A stretch of 37,599 nucleotides of DNA from Nitratireductor aquibiodomus NL21 = JCM 21793. GTDB taxonomy: Bacteria; Pseudomonadota; Alphaproteobacteria; Rhizobiales; Rhizobiaceae. Positions 24,389 to 34,293 of this stretch are shown here, piece after piece. The DNA lies in assembly GCF_000615975.1 (NCBI RefSeq), contig NZ_BAMP01000037.1:1-37599 (forward strand). The letters run 5' to 3'. Each line of letters starts with the position of its first letter. Position 1 is the first letter of the stretch. The notes under the pieces are model-generated. The model had not been told where the DNA came from. It searched no databases and saw only the letters and a program-made list of their open reading frames with translations. Both the position numbers and the translations under genes were made by a program.

Positions 24389-26461
24389 CTAAACAAGATC
24401 GCCAAACCCGCCGCCTGTCAGCGCGAGCTGGCGCAGGATGGGAGCCGGCTCGAAAACGGGATTGCCGGTCTCCCCTTGCCAGTGCTCCAGCCGCTCGACG
24501 ATTGTCTTGATGCCGAAGCGCTCGGCCCAGAACATCGGCCCGCCCTTGGCAACCGGGAAGCCATAACCATTGACCCACACGACGTCGATGTCGGAGGCGC
24601 GGGCGGCGATGCGCTCTTCGAGGATCTTCGCGCCCTCGTTGATCATCGGGTAGAGCGTGCGTTCGGTGATCTCGTCCGCACTGATGTCACGGCGTTCCAC
24701 GCCAAGCTCGGCTGCCTTCTTCTCGATAAGCTCCTGAACGAAGGGATCGGGCTTTGGTGTGCGGGAGCCTTCTTCATAGAGATAAAAGCCGCGGCCGGTC
24801 TTCTGGCCGAAATGGCCTGCCTCGCACAGCGTGTCGGCAATGGGCGCGGTGAGACCCTGCGACTGGCGGTGCTTCCAACTGATGTCGAGACCGGCGAGGT
24901 CGACCATCTGGAACGGGCCCATGGGCCAGCCGAATTCGGTGAACACACGGTCCACCTGTTCGGGTGTTGCGCCGGAAAGCAGCAGGTCTTCGTTCTGCTC
25001 GCGCCGGGCGGCGAGCATGCGGTTGCCGACGAACCCGTTGCACACGCCGACGACGACCGGAACCTTGCCGATCTTGCGGGCGAGCGCCAGCGCTGTCTTG
25101 ATGACATCTGGGGCTGTCTCTTCGCCGCGCACGATCTCCAGAAGTTTCATCACATGGGCGGGCGAGAAAAAGTGGAGGCCGACCACATCCTGCGGACGCT
25201 TCGTGGTGGCGGCGATCTCGTTCACATCGAGATAGGAAGTGTTGGAGGCAAGGATGGCGCCGGGCTTCAGCACGCCGTCGAGCGCAGTGAAGACCTGACG
25301 CTTCACGCCCATGTCCTCGAAAACGGCTTCGATGACGATGTCGCAGTCGGAAAGGTCGGCATAATGGGTGGTGCCGGAGATGCGCCCCGTGCGGGCCTCT
25401 TTTTCCTCAGCCGTGATGGAGCCGCGCTTTACCGATCCCGAATAGGTCTTGTCGATGTGGGCGAGACCGCGCGCGATGGCGTCCTCGTTCATCTCCAGAA
25501 TGGTGACGGGAATGCCGCCATTGGCAAGCGCCATCGCTATGCCCGCACCCATGGTGCCCGCGCCGATGACGCCGGCACGCGCGATCTTTCGCGCCTCGGT
25601 TTCGCGCGGAATGCCGGGCACGCGGGTTGCCTCGCGGGTGGCAAAGAAGAGATGGCGCTGGGCGGCGGATTCTTCGCTGTCGCGGCGCTCCAGAAAGAGC
25701 TCGCGCTCGCGCTCGAGTGCCGCATCGAATTCCATGGTGATGGCATTGCGGACGGCTTCTGCCGCCGTGTGCGGCGCGGTGAGACCGCGCGCTTTTTTCG
25801 TCGCTGCCGTCACGGCCTCATCGAAGGCGGCGAGGTCGATGGCGAGTTTTTCGCTGCGGGCGCGGATATGGATGTGCGGCTTCCGGGATGTCGCCATGTC
25901 GCGGGCGAAGGCCACAGCCTCGGCCAGAAGATCGCTCTCGGCCACGCGGTCGACCGCTCCGAGCCGTACGGCTTCGTCCATGCCGATGGGCTTGCCGGAG
26001 ACGATCATCTTCAGCGCGGCTTCCGGCCCGACGAGGCGGGGCAGGCGCACCGTGCCACCGGCGCCGGGAATGAGGCCGAGATTCACCTCGGGCAGGCCGA
26101 TCATCGCGGACCTGTCTGCAATACGGTAGTGGCAGCCGAGTGCCAGCTCCAGCCCACCGCCAAGCGCTGTGCCGTGGATCGCGGCAACGGTGGGTTTGTC
26201 GATGCTTTCCAGCTTTTCGATCAGGTCGGGGAGGCTTGGCTCCTTCGGCGGTTTGCCGAACTCGGAAATGTCGGCACCGGCAATAAAGGTGCGACCCGCG
26301 CAGGCGATGACGATGGCCTGAACCGCATCGTCTGCATTCATCTCGCCAAGCGCCTCGAAGAGCGGTGCGCGCAGCGCGTGGCCGAGCGCGTTGACCGGCG
26401 GATTGTCCAGAGTGAGGACGGCAATGCCATTGTCGCGGGTGATCTTTACGGTGTCGCTCAT
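24389..26461 (-). CDS. Bifunctional enoyl-CoA hydratase / 3-hydroxyacyl-CoA dehydrogenase (FadJ/FadB-like)
   Basis: This 690-aa fusion catalyses hydration and NAD-dependent oxidation in beta-oxidation or aromatic side-chain degradation. The N-terminal crotonase domain (about 1-190) has the oxyanion segment FIAGADISEFG, HGTALGGGLELALGCHYRIA and PEVNLGLIPGAGGTVRLPRL with both catalytic glutamates. The dehydrogenase domain starts near 290 with AGVIGAGTMGAGIAMALANG and has the catalytic His in VGLHFFSPAHVMKLLEIVRG and CNGFVGNRM. The ATG at 26461 has an AGAGGA site; the upstream extension is not coding. No partner thiolase lies beside it. A peroxisomal-type multifunctional arrangement (hydratase N-terminal, dehydrogenase C-terminal, shorter than E. 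coli FadB/FadJ) fits the length. Confidence 0.93.
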   Translation of the reverse strand: MSDTVKITRDNGIAVLTLDNPPVNALGHALRAPLFEALGEMNADDAVQAIVIACAGRTFIAGADISEFGKPPKEPSLPDLIEKLESIDKPTVAAIHGTALGGGLELALGCHYRIADRSAMIGLPEVNLGLIPGAGGTVRLPRLVGPEAALKMIVSGKPIGMDEAVRLGAVDRVAESDLLAEAVAFARDMATSRKPHIHIRARSEKLAIDLAAFDEAVTAATKKARGLTAPHTAAEAVRNAITMEFDAALERERELFLERRDSEESAAQRHLFFATREATRVPGIPRETEARKIARAGVIGAGTMGAGIAMALANGGIPVTILEMNEDAIARGLAHIDKTYSGSVKRGSITAEEKEARTGRISGTTHYADLSDCDIVIEAVFEDMGVKRQVFTALDGVLKPGAILASNTSYLDVNEIAATTKRPQDVVGLHFFSPAHVMKLLEIVRGEETAPDVIKTALALARKIGKVPVVVGVCNGFVGNRMLAARREQNEDLLLSGATPEQVDRVFTEFGWPMGPFQMVDLAGLDISWKHRQSQGLTAPIADTLCEAGHFGQKTGRGFYLYEEGSRTPKPDPFVQELIEKKAAELGVERRDISADEITERTLYPMINEGAKILEERIAARASDIDVVWVNGYGFPVAKGGPMFWAERFGIKTIVERLEHWQGETGNPVFEPAPILRQLALTGGGFGDLV

Positions 26462-26501
26462 TCGGGGTCCTCTTGTCATCCAAAGTGCCGGCAGCGCCGG
26501 T

Positions 26502-27299
26502 TCAGGCGGCGGGCGTGGTCTCGCGCAGAAAATTTGCAATCAGGGCGGCAGTCGCCTCGGGCTGTTCGATACAGGGCAGGTGGCCGGCGTCTGCTATGAT
26601 TTCGAAGCGGGCACCTTCGATCAGGTCCGACAGTTCCCGCACGAGGTCTGGCGGGGTGGAACCGTCCTGATCGCCGACGATGCATAGCGTGGGTAGTTTC
26701 AGGGCGCGGGTGGATTCGGTTAGATCGGCGTCACGCAGGGCTGAGCACGTGCCTGCATAGCCATCGACCGTGGTGCGGGTGAGCATGGCCGTGTAACCGG
26801 TGAAAGGGGCATTCGCCGGTGCTCGGAAAGAGGGTGTGAACCAGCGCTCGAGAATGCCACCGGCGATGGCCGCGATGCCTTTCGAATTCACGGCTTCGAT
26901 CCGGCTGTTCCACAGATCGTCGTGGCCTATTCTATGGCCTGTGTCGCAGAGCACGAGACGGGAGACGAGATGCGGCCAGCGTGCGGCAAGCCCCTGCGCG
27001 ATCATGCCGCCGACGGAGAGGCCGACAATAGTCGCGCCGGTGATGTCGAGATGGTCGAGCAGGGCTGCGAGATCGTCGACGTGATCGGTCAGCGCATAGG
27101 GCTGGGGCGTGGCTTCGGAGAGACCATGGCCACGCTTGTCGTAAAGGACGATGCGGTAATCGGCTTCGAGCCGCGCGACGACGGCATCCCAGATGCGGAA
27201 ATCGGTTCCAAGTGAGTTGGAGAAGACGAGAACGGGTTTGCCGACCGTTCCGCGTATTTCGTGATGAATGACGACGCCGTTCACACGCGTGAAGTTCAT
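26502..27299 (-). CDS. pcaD: 3-oxoadipate enol-lactonase (PcaD-like alpha/beta hydrolase)
   Basis: This 265-aa alpha/beta hydrolase matches the PcaD family, which opens 3-oxoadipate enol-lactone in the protocatechuate branch of the beta-ketoadipate pathway. Visible are NSLGTDFRIWDAVV (oxyanion loop), YDKRGHGLSEATPQPY, the nucleophile elbow IVGLSVGGMIAQGLA (Ser near residue 95) and the catalytic His in IADAGHLPCIEQPEA near the C-terminus. The start at 27299 has GGAGG about 9 bases upstream. No pcaBCGHQ gene is in the window, so it may be a paralogue with another ester or lactone substrate. It precedes fadJ by 40 bases on the same strand and could be co-transcribed. Confidence 0.85.
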   Translation of the reverse strand: MNFTRVNGVVIHHEIRGTVGKPVLVFSNSLGTDFRIWDAVVARLEADYRIVLYDKRGHGLSEATPQPYALTDHVDDLAALLDHLDITGATIVGLSVGGMIAQGLAARWPHLVSRLVLCDTGHRIGHDDLWNSRIEAVNSKGIAAIAGGILERWFTPSFRAPANAPFTGYTAMLTRTTVDGYAGTCSALRDADLTESTRALKLPTLCIVGDQDGSTPPDLVRELSDLIEGARFEIIADAGHLPCIEQPEATAALIANFLRETTPAA

Positions 27300-27387
27300 G
27301 CACCTGCCTCCCATGGTTTGCCGCAAGGCGGCTTCTGTATGGGAGAAGGGGAGGGCGTCGTCAATCGACCCGGCAACGGAAAAGCAA

Positions 27388-27801
27388 TCAGCCGGCCATC
27401 TTCATATTGACCGCGCCATTGAGCGAATTGGAGACCGTGCAGCGTGCCTTGGCGCGCTTGATGAGCTCGGCGCACTCTTCCTCGCCGGGCATGGTGTCGA
27501 GCGAGACGGTGGCGTCATAGCTGCCGATGCGGTCGGGCAGATCCTCGGCCTTCTTGCCGGAAACCTCGACAGAGACCTGCCCGACATCGATCTTCATCTC
27601 CTGCGCGGCGTGATGGAAGGAGAGGGCAAGGCAGGCACCGAGCGCGGAGATCATGAAGTCGACGGGCGTGCCAGCCTCTTCCGTGGAGGGCGAGGTGATG
27701 GCGATATTCTGTTTGGGCGCGGTGTCGACATGGATCACCTTGCCGGGGCCGATGGCGGTGGTGAAGGGGCCATAGGTTTTTGCTTTGATGCGGATCGCCA
27801 T
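27388..27801 (-). CDS. OsmC/Ohr-family peroxiredoxin-like protein
   Basis: This 137-aa OsmC-fold protein reduces organic hydroperoxides or related electrophiles with a pair of cysteines: the first in MISALGACLALSFHHAAQEM (about residue 58) and the second in RAKARCTVSNSLNGAV (about residue 124). N-terminal KAKTYGPFTTAIGPGKVIHV is family-like. The start at 27801 has GGAG in front. It lies between ccoS and pcaD on the same strand with gaps of 73 and 88 bases, so it probably has its own promoter. OsmC is preferred over Ohr because the TSTA-x-GCF-type Ohr signature is absent. Confidence 0.88.
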   Translation of the reverse strand: MAIRIKAKTYGPFTTAIGPGKVIHVDTAPKQNIAITSPSTEEAGTPVDFMISALGACLALSFHHAAQEMKIDVGQVSVEVSGKKAEDLPDRIGSYDATVSLDTMPGEEECAELIKRAKARCTVSNSLNGAVNMKMAG

Positions 27802-27874
27802 GAGAAACTCCAGAAAGGCAATTCAGACCGCTCACATGTAGTGGTGTGGCGTGACCGCGTCCAGCGGCAGTGCT

Positions 27875-28042
27875 TCAGGGGCTGTCTTCTCGCTGACGTG
27901 ATGGCTCGTCTTCGAAGAGGATGCGCTCGGCGGCACCATCGAGATCGTCATACTGGCCGCTCTTGAGCGACCAGAGGAAGGCGGCGAGGCCGGCGGCTCC
28001 CAGAAAAAGCGCTATCGGGATCAGTACCACGAGATTGGTCAT
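27875..28042 (-). CDS. ccoS: cbb3-type oxidase assembly protein CcoS
   Basis: This 55-aa single-span protein, [20 protein letters not shown]..., ends in the CcoS-typical tail [19 protein letters not shown]. The helix covers residues 3-25. CcoS is needed to insert cofactors (haem and copper) into the catalytic subunit of cbb3 oxidase. The ATG overlaps the ccoI stop by four bases (ATGA at 28039-28042), completing ccoGHIS. Confidence 0.95.
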   Translation of the reverse strand: MTNLVVLIPIALFLGAAGLAAFLWSLKSGQYDDLDGAAERILFEDEPSRQREDSP

Positions 28043-30292
28043 TGTGTTGCCTCGACCAGGGATTGCCCGGTCATGCCGTGACGACTGCCAGCGCGCAGGC
28101 GCAGCGCGTTGCCGATGACGATCAGCGAGGAGAGCGACATGGCGATGGCCGCCACCAGCGGCGTGACATGGCCGAGAACGGCGATCGGCACGGCCAGAAC
28201 ATTGTAGGCAATGGCGAGGCCGAAGTTCTGGCGGATCAGACGACCGGCGCGGCGCGACACGTCACGGGCAAGCGGCACGGCCAGCATGGTCTCGCGCAGG
28301 AAAACGAAATCGGCGGCATTGCGGCCAATGTCTGCCGCCGTGGCAGGTGCCATGGAGACATGCGCGGCGGCGAGGGCGGGGGCGTCGTTCAGCCCGTCGC
28401 CGACCATCAGGACCCTGCGGCCTGTGGAGGCGAGCGCACGCATGCGCTCAAGCTTGTCGCCGGGAAGGACACTTGCCTGAAAGTTCTCCACGCCCAGCCT
28501 TGCTGCGATATCCTTCACCTGATCGGCGCTATCGCCGGAGATGATTTCCACGCGACGCCGTTTTCTTTCAGGTGAGAAATTGCCTCTTTCGCCCCGGGGC
28601 GAAGCCGGTCTTCGAACCGGAACGTGGCGCATTCCTCGCCATCGCGGGAAAGGACTGTGCCGCCTGCCTGGTTCTCATGCGCATTCGGGCTGCCGAGCGA
28701 CCAGCCCGCGCGGCCAAGCCGCCAGATGGTCGCGCCCGCGCGGGCTTCGATGCCGAGGCCCGGCATTTCCTCAACACTGTCGAACGTATCCGTCGCCCGC
28801 AGCGAACCGGCAGCGCGCAGGATGGCGCGCGAGAAGGGGTGACGGGAATGTGCGGCAAGGGCGGCGGCGGTTGACAATGCATCCGGCGTTATCTCGTCCG
28901 CATTGCGCAGCTCGGGGATGCCGAGCGTCAGCGTCCCGGTCTTGTCGAAGACGGCAGTGTCGATCTCGGCGAGGCGTTCCATCGCCGCGCCATCCTTGAC
29001 CATGACGCCGTTCTCGAAGAGCCGCCGCGCGGCAACCACCTGAACGATGGGCACGGCAAGGCCGAGCGCGCAGGGGCAGGTGATGATGAGCACGGCAATG
29101 GCGATGGTGATGGCGCGGTGCCAGTCACCACTTGCCGCCATCCAGCCCAGAAAGGTGAGGAAGGCGGTGGCGTGAACGACGGGCGAATAAAGTGCGGAGG
29201 CACGGTCCGCCAGGCGGCGATAGCGCGCGCGCCCGCCTTCTGCCGCCTCCATCAGGCGCATCATCTCGGCGAGGAAGGAGGTGTCGGCGGTGGCGGTTGC
29301 CTCAACGATGAGCGGCTGGGTGAGATTGAGCATGCCGGCGCGTAGATCGCTGCCGGGTTTCACCGGCTGCGGTGCGCTTTCGCCGGTGGCCATGGAGCAG
29401 TCGAGTTCGGACACACCGCTCATGACGATGCCGTCAACGGGAACGCGTTCACCGGCGGCGACGACCAGTTTCATGCCGGTGGTGACTTCCGGCAAGGGGA
29501 GATAATCGCGTCCGCCGTCCTCGGCAATCACCAGCGCGCCACGCGGCGCCAGGCGGGCGAGCCCCTTGACGGCGGTGCGCGCGCGCTCGCGCATCACGTG
29601 ATCGAGCGTACGGCCGATCAGCAGGAAGAAGAGAAGCGAGACGGAGGCATCGAAATAGGCGTGCTGGCCGCTGTTGATGGTCTCGTAGAGGCTGAGCCCG
29701 TAGGCCAGCGAGATGCCAAGCGCGATGGGCACATCCATGTTCATGCGTCCGTGGCGGAGCGCATTGAGGGCCGAGCGGTAGAAAATGCCACCGGCAAACA
29801 CCAGCGCGGGCAGGGCGATCAGCGCTGAAAGCCAGTGAAAGAGATCGCGCGTCGCCTGTTCCGCACCCGACCAGACAGACACGGAAAGAAGCATGATGTT
29901 GCCGGCGGCAAAGCCGGAGATCGCCACGGCGCGGATGAGCTGGGAGAGAACGGGATCCCTGCCGGTCTCGACACTGTCGAAAAGGTGGGCGGCGTAGCGA
30001 GCCTGTTCAGCGTGTCGATGATGGGCGGCAGCGCCCCCTCGCGCCATTTCACGCTGACGCGCTTGGTGGAGAGATTGACGCGCGCACCTGCCACGCCGTC
30101 GAGCCTGCAGAGGGCGGATTCGATTGTCTGAATGCAGGCGCCGCAATGAACGCCGGGAACCGAAAGATCGGTCTGTTTCAGCCCGTCTCCGACAGAGCGG
30201 CTTGCGAGTACGAGTTCTTCGGCGCGCGGACCGGCTTCACGGGCCTGTTCGGCTTCCAGCGCCATTTCGGTGCCGGGGGCGCAGCAGCTCAT
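28039..30292 (-). CDS. ccoI: Copper-transporting P1B-type ATPase CcoI (FixI), two frameshifts
   Basis: CcoI exports copper towards the cbb3 catalytic subunit. The start at 30292 ([16 protein letters not shown]) overlaps the ccoH stop. The N-terminal metal-binding domain has [16 protein letters not shown]. The frame breaks near 29998 (CTCGCTACG; one G restored gives [13 protein letters not shown]) and near 28554 (GGCGTCGCGTGG; one G restored gives [12 protein letters not shown]). With both corrected the protein is 751 aa, the normal length. Motifs in order: eight helices, actuator MATGES, ion site [13 protein letters not shown], phosphorylation [11 protein letters not shown]-type [10 protein letters not shown], and [10 protein letters not shown]. 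Two independent one-base losses in a gene flanked by intact partners suggest sequence error. Confidence 0.93.
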
Positions 30293-30786
30293 CTGAGTTC
30301 TCCGCCGGCAATGGTGATGCGCCGCACATCGCGATAGGGATGGGCGAGGCCCGCTTCTGCAGCGATGTTGATGACCCAGGTGCCGTCGCCGGGGCCGTGA
30401 TCCACGCCGAAGCCGCCATCGGGAAGACGTTGCATTTTAAGGGAAACGTCTTCGTCGGCGGTGACAGGACGGTGCATCACCATTGTGACGCTCTCGAGCG
30501 GGACCGGGTCGCCGCTCGCATCGAGAAGGCGGTAGGTGATTGCATCTCCGTCGACGGAAAGCTCACCCTTCCAGCCGAGCGCTGCCTGCTGGCGGCCTTC
30601 TTCCGCGCGCTCGTTGAAGGTCTGGCTCGCCACATAGGTGTTTTTGACGATCAGGCCGGTCCAGCTCGACTGCGCGTAAAAGGCCATTGTCAGATTGACC
30701 GTGATGATGACCCCGAAAAAGGCGATCATGATGGCGAGCATGTGCCAGCCGGTGAATTCCTTCTGCTTCTGCACTTTGCCGCTCAT
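30289..30786 (-). CDS. ccoH: cbb3 oxidase assembly protein CcoH (FixH)
   Basis: This 165-aa protein has one N-terminal helix (HMLAIMIAFFGVIITVNLTM, about residues 15-34) and a periplasmic domain with the FixH signature AQSSWTGLIVKNTYVASQTF. It stabilises the cbb3 complex during assembly. The ATG at 30786 follows GGAGG and overlaps the corrected ccoG stop; the stop overlaps the ccoI start, so ccoG, ccoH, ccoI and ccoS are all coupled by four-base overlaps. Confidence 0.94.
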   Translation of the reverse strand: MSGKVQKQKEFTGWHMLAIMIAFFGVIITVNLTMAFYAQSSWTGLIVKNTYVASQTFNERAEEGRQQAALGWKGELSVDGDAITYRLLDASGDPVPLESVTMVMHRPVTADEDVSLKMQRLPDGGFGVDHGPGDGTWVINIAAEAGLAHPYRDVRRITIAGGELR

Positions 30787-32374
30787 CGTGAACCTCCGGG
30801 ATGTTGAAGCTTGCCCTGTAGACATCGCTTTCGAAACTTGCCTTGTCTTCGACGACGAAGCGGAATGAGGTGTCTGCCTCGCTCAGGCGGTCTGCCGGCA
30901 GGGTGACGAAGATGCGCACCTCGCGCAGACGATCCGGATCGACAGGCACGGCTGCAGAACGGTCGTCCGGCTGGTCGAGCCCGACCACATTCATGGTTGC
31001 GCCGGTGAGGCCTTCGAGCGACACGAGGATGACGCGTGGTTCCGGGATCATGTTCAGGAGCTTGACTGTGTAGCCATTGCGCACCGAACCATCCGACAGA
31101 AGCACATATTGCGGATTGCGGTCGTGGAGCACGTTGACCTCCAGCCGGTCGCGCGTCAGCAGGGCATAGAGCATGACGAGGCCAACGAGCGACCACGCAC
31201 CGAAATAGAGGAAGGTGCGCAGGCGAAAGATCTTGCGCCAGTGGAAATGCGCGACCTTCTCGGAGAGCCCGCCGCCTTCCCGGCGCACGCGGTCGGGATT
31301 GATGGTTTCCGTGCCACCGGCTGTCGCCAGCGCCATATTGGCGTTGTAGTCGGAAAGCGTGGCATAGGAGATGAGACCGCGTTCGCGCCCGAGCTTGTCC
31401 ATCACGCCGTCGCACGCATCGATGCACAGCGCGCAGGTGATACATTCGAGTTGCTGGCCGTCGCGGATGTCGATGCCCATTGGGCAGACGGCCACGCACG
31501 CATTGCAATCGACGCAGTCGCCAACCACCTTGCCGGCCGCCGCTGCCTTCTTGGCATGGCGCGAACGCGGTTCGCCACGCCAGTCATTGTAGGTGACGGT
31601 GAGTGAATTCTCATCGAGCATCGCCGCCTGAATGCGCGGCCACGGGCACATATAGGTGCAGACCTGCTCGCGCATGAGGCCGCCGAACACATAGGTCGTG
31701 GCGGTGAGAACGGCGATGGTCATGTAGGCGACGGGCGCAGCCTGACCGGTTGCGATATCGACCAGAAGCGATGGCGCGTCGGCGAAGTAGAAGACCCAGG
31801 CGCCGCCGGTTGCCACGGCGATAAGCACCCAGATCAGGTGTTTTGCGGTTCGTTTGGCGAGCTTGCTGGCGGTGAATGGTGCGGCATCGAGCCTGATGCG
31901 GGCATTGCGGTCGCCCTCAATGGCGCGTTCCACCACGAGGAAGAGGTCGACCCAGACGGTCTGCGGGCAGGTATAGCCGCACCACGCCCGACCGACCGTG
32001 GATGTGATGAGAAAGAGGCCGATGCCGGCCATGACAAGCAGGCCGGCAATGTAGAAAAATTCCTGCGGCCAGATCTCGATGAAGAAGAAATAGAACCGCC
32101 GGTTGGCGAGATCGATCAGTACCGCCTGATCGGGCGCATAGGGGCCGCGATCCCAGCGCAGCCATGGGGTGAGATAGTAGATGCCGAGCGTGGCGAACAT
32201 GATGAGCCATTTGAAGCGGCGGAACTGCCCGGAAGCGCGTTTCGGGAAGATTTTCTTGCGCGGAGCGTAGAGCGGCTGGCGTTTGCCGGCAGTGTTTACC
32301 GCTTCGGCGTCGATACGCTCCACGGCCTCTCGGGAAGCGGTGCTGCTGGCTGCGTTCTCGGTGGCAAGTGTCAT
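30783..32374 (-). CDS. ccoG: Cytochrome c oxidase accessory protein CcoG (FixG/RdxA), frameshifted at its end
   Basis: CcoG is a membrane-bound polyferredoxin acting in copper reduction for cbb3 assembly. Start ATG 32374 (MTLATENAASST); a TTG at 32389 is an alternative, and neither has a strong ribosome site. Five or so helices surround the cysteine sets: VGRAWCGYTCPQTVWVDLFL, EQVCTYMCPWPRIQAAML and two 4Fe-4S motifs CVDCNACVAVCPMGI and CITCALCIDACDGVM. The frame runs past the natural end into ccoH; restoring one G near 30800 (CCCGGAGG to CCCGGGAGG) gives ...ASFNIPGGSR and a stop overlapping the ccoH ATG, for 530 aa. A Fnr/FixK box lies at 32436-32449. Confidence 0.94.
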
Positions 32375-32435
32375 TTCGGCGGCTCGCAAACTGCTCTTTG
32401 AGCCTATCGTCTAGCGGCCGGAAACATCTCGGGCA

Positions 32436-32449
32436 TTGATCCCGATCAA
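32436..32449. promoter_or_regulatory. Fnr/FixK box upstream of ccoGHIS
   Basis: TTGATCCCGATCAA is a perfect match to the TTGAT-N4-ATCAA consensus and a perfect palindrome. It is centred about 68 bp upstream of the ccoG start, in the 142-bp gap after ccoP. It should activate ccoGHIS under low oxygen through a Fnr, Anr or FixK protein. Confidence 0.9.
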
Positions 32450-32468
32450 AGCGGGAGGCTGGGAGGCC

Positions 32469-32495
32469 GAACCCCGGCCTGTTTGGCCGGGATTC
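32469..32495 (-). terminator. Stem-loop after ccoP
   Basis: GAACCCCGGCC (32469-32479) and GGCCGGGATTC (32485-32495) pair with one mismatch around TGTTT, about 20 bases beyond the ccoP stop on the minus strand. No T-run follows, so termination would be weak or Rho-dependent; it may mark the 3' end of ccoNOQP. The Fnr box for ccoG is right beyond it. Confidence 0.55.
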
Positions 32496-32516
32496 GCTGT
32501 GCGTTGTGGGTAGGGG

Positions 32517-33383
32517 CTACTCGCCACCGCCGAGCGAGTGAACGTAGACAGAAAGCTGCTTGACGGTCGGGTCTCCAAGCCGCTCCTGCCAGGCCGGCAT
32601 CACGCCGTGCTTAGGCTGGCGCACCTGTGCCGCGATCTGGGCTTCGCTGGAACCGTAGAGCCAGATCGCATCGGCAAGGTTTGGTGCGCCGAAGGTGACG
32701 TCGCCCTCACCGGCATCGCCATGGCAGGAGGCGCAATTGTCGGCGTAGACCTGCGCACCGGCTTCCGCCAGAGCCGGATCGGACGGCGTTGCGGTGAAGG
32801 AGACCACATGGGCCGCCACCTGACGGATCTCGTCACGGCTCAGAATGTCGCCGAAGGCCGGCATCTCGCCAAAGCGCGTATCGTCGTCGCCGTCAAACCT
32901 GACACCGTGCGCGATCGTCTGGTGGATCGCCTCGATGTCGCCGCCCCACAGCCAGTCGTCGTCGTTGAGGTTGGGATAACCGGCAGAGCCCTGCGCACCG
33001 GACCCATGGCACTGCGAGCAGTTGACCTTGAAAGCGGCGTCGCCGGCTGCGGTGGCAAAACGGCGCAGCGTCTCGTCGGCGAGGATTTCATCCAGCGGCT
33101 TTTCGGCGATGGCTGCGCGCAAATCCGCCTGCTCAGCCGAGACGGCGTCCATGGTGGTGGTGAGCTCCTGACGGCTCGAATAACCCAGAACGCCCTTGGT
33201 GGCGTCGCTGATGAGCGGCCATGCCGGATAGGCGATCGTGTAGCCTATGGACCAGACGATCGTGGCGTAGAAGGTCCACACCCACCAGCGGGGCATGGGG
33301 TTGTCGAGTTCGCGAATGCCGTCCCACTCATGGCCGGTGGTCGAGACGCCCGAGACCTCGTCGATATGCTTGTTCTCACTCAT
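32517..33383 (-). CDS. ccoP: cbb3-type cytochrome c oxidase dihaem subunit CcoP (FixP)
   Basis: This 288-aa subunit receives electrons from cytochrome c/bc1. It has one N-terminal helix in NPMPRWWVWTFYATIVWSIG (about residues 28-52), then two class I cytochrome c domains with CSQCH (about residue 123) and CASCH (about residue 215), each with a distal Met (GEMPAFGDIL and GVMPAWQERLG). Start ATG 33383 lies one base after the ccoQ stop. Full length for a FixP. Confidence 0.97.
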   Translation of the reverse strand: MSENKHIDEVSGVSTTGHEWDGIRELDNPMPRWWVWTFYATIVWSIGYTIAYPAWPLISDATKGVLGYSSRQELTTTMDAVSAEQADLRAAIAEKPLDEILADETLRRFATAAGDAAFKVNCSQCHGSGAQGSAGYPNLNDDDWLWGGDIEAIHQTIAHGVRFDGDDDTRFGEMPAFGDILSRDEIRQVAAHVVSFTATPSDPALAEAGAQVYADNCASCHGDAGEGDVTFGAPNLADAIWLYGSSEAQIAAQVRQPKHGVMPAWQERLGDPTVKQLSVYVHSLGGGE

Positions 33384-33384
33384 C

Positions 33385-33537
33385 TCAATCGTCCTTCAGC
33401 GGGATGCGTGCGGCTTCATCGGCGCTCTTCCTGCTTCCGGGGCGGAAGGCAAAAAGAACCGTGCCGACGAAGAAGAGGGCCATGAAGAGAAGGCCCCAGC
33501 TATCGGCGAACTGGCGGAGCGCGGTATAGGCTTCCAT
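33385..33537 (-). CDS. ccoQ: cbb3-type oxidase small subunit CcoQ (FixQ)
   Basis: This 50-aa protein begins MEAYTALRQFADSWGLLFMA and has a single helix (LLFMALFFVGTVLFAF, about residues 16-31), followed by a charged tail RPGSRKSADEAARIPLKDD. An AGGAGGAAAG site precedes the ATG at 33537. It lies between ccoO and ccoP with gaps of 12 and 1 bases and is the usual stabilising subunit of cbb3 oxidase. Confidence 0.95.
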   Translation of the reverse strand: MEAYTALRQFADSWGLLFMALFFVGTVLFAFRPGSRKSADEAARIPLKDD

Positions 33538-33549
33538 GATCTTTCCTCC

Positions 33550-34281
33550 TCAGCGATAGCCGGCGGCTTCGTCATAGGTCGAGAAATCGACCAGCGTGCC
33601 GAGCATCTGCAGATAGGCGACGAGCGCATCCATTTCGGTGAGCGCATCGGGGTTGCCGTCGAAATCGCCGAGCACCGCCTTTGGGTAGCGTTCTTCGAGA
33701 CCGGACGTGTCCGCGTTGGGGTCGGCCTGGGCGCGAATATCCGCATTGGCGTTGGCGATCATGTCTTCCGTATAGGGCACGCCGACACGCAGATTGGCGA
33801 TCAGCTCGGTCGAGAAATCGTTAATCTCCAGCGGCGTGTCCTTGAGGAACGCGTAGCTGGGCATGATCGATTCCGGCACCACGGAGCGCGGCTCGATCAG
33901 GTGATCCACATGCCATTCGTTGGAGTATCTGGCCCCGACGCGGGCGAGATCCGGCCCCGTGCGCTTCGACCCCCACTGGAAGGGATGATCGTACATGGAT
34001 TCCGCAGCGAGGCTGTAATTGCCATAGCGCTCCACCTCATCGCGGAAGGGACGGATCATCTGGCTGTGGCAGGTGTAGCAGCCCTCGCGGATGTAGATGT
34101 TGCGACCGGCCAGCTCCAGCGGTGAATAAGGGCGCATGCCCTCCACCTTCTCGATCGTGTTCTCCAGATAGAACAGAGGCACGATCTCGACGATGCCGCC
34201 GATTGTCACCACCAGGAACGACCCGACCAGAAGGAGCGTGGCGTTCTTTTCGATGATCTTGTGTTTGTCCAGCAATGCCAT
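33550..34281 (-). CDS. ccoO: cbb3-type cytochrome c oxidase monohaem subunit CcoO (FixO)
   Basis: This 243-aa subunit has an N-terminal membrane anchor ([20 protein letters not shown], about residues 14-33) and one haem c site in [20 protein letters not shown] (about residue 67). The segment [15 protein letters not shown] and the C-terminal [11 protein letters not shown] are typical; the axial Met is in [11 protein letters not shown]. It relays electrons from CcoP to the haem b/b3 centre in CcoN. Twelve bases separate it from both ccoN and ccoQ. Confidence 0.97.
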   Translation of the reverse strand: MALLDKHKIIEKNATLLLVGSFLVVTIGGIVEIVPLFYLENTIEKVEGMRPYSPLELAGRNIYIREGCYTCHSQMIRPFRDEVERYGNYSLAAESMYDHPFQWGSKRTGPDLARVGARYSNEWHVDHLIEPRSVVPESIMPSYAFLKDTPLEINDFSTELIANLRVGVPYTEDMIANANADIRAQADPNADTSGLEERYPKAVLGDFDGNPDALTEMDALVAYLQMLGTLVDFSTYDEAAGYR

Positions 34282-34293
34282 CGTCAGGGCTCC

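Noticed and set aside
24476..26599. 707-codon plus-strand open frame opposite fadJ
   Set aside because: It is fully antisense to a 690-aa protein with all catalytic motifs; the translation is Gly/Asp/His-rich without domains.
28039..30292. ccoI as a pseudogene
   Set aside because: Only two single-base losses separate it from a full-length protein with all P-type ATPase motifs, in a locus whose partners are intact; sequence error is simpler.
30563..30783. CcoG with a long C-terminal extension
   Set aside because: The extension is ccoH read in another frame; adding one G restores a normal end overlapping the ccoH start.
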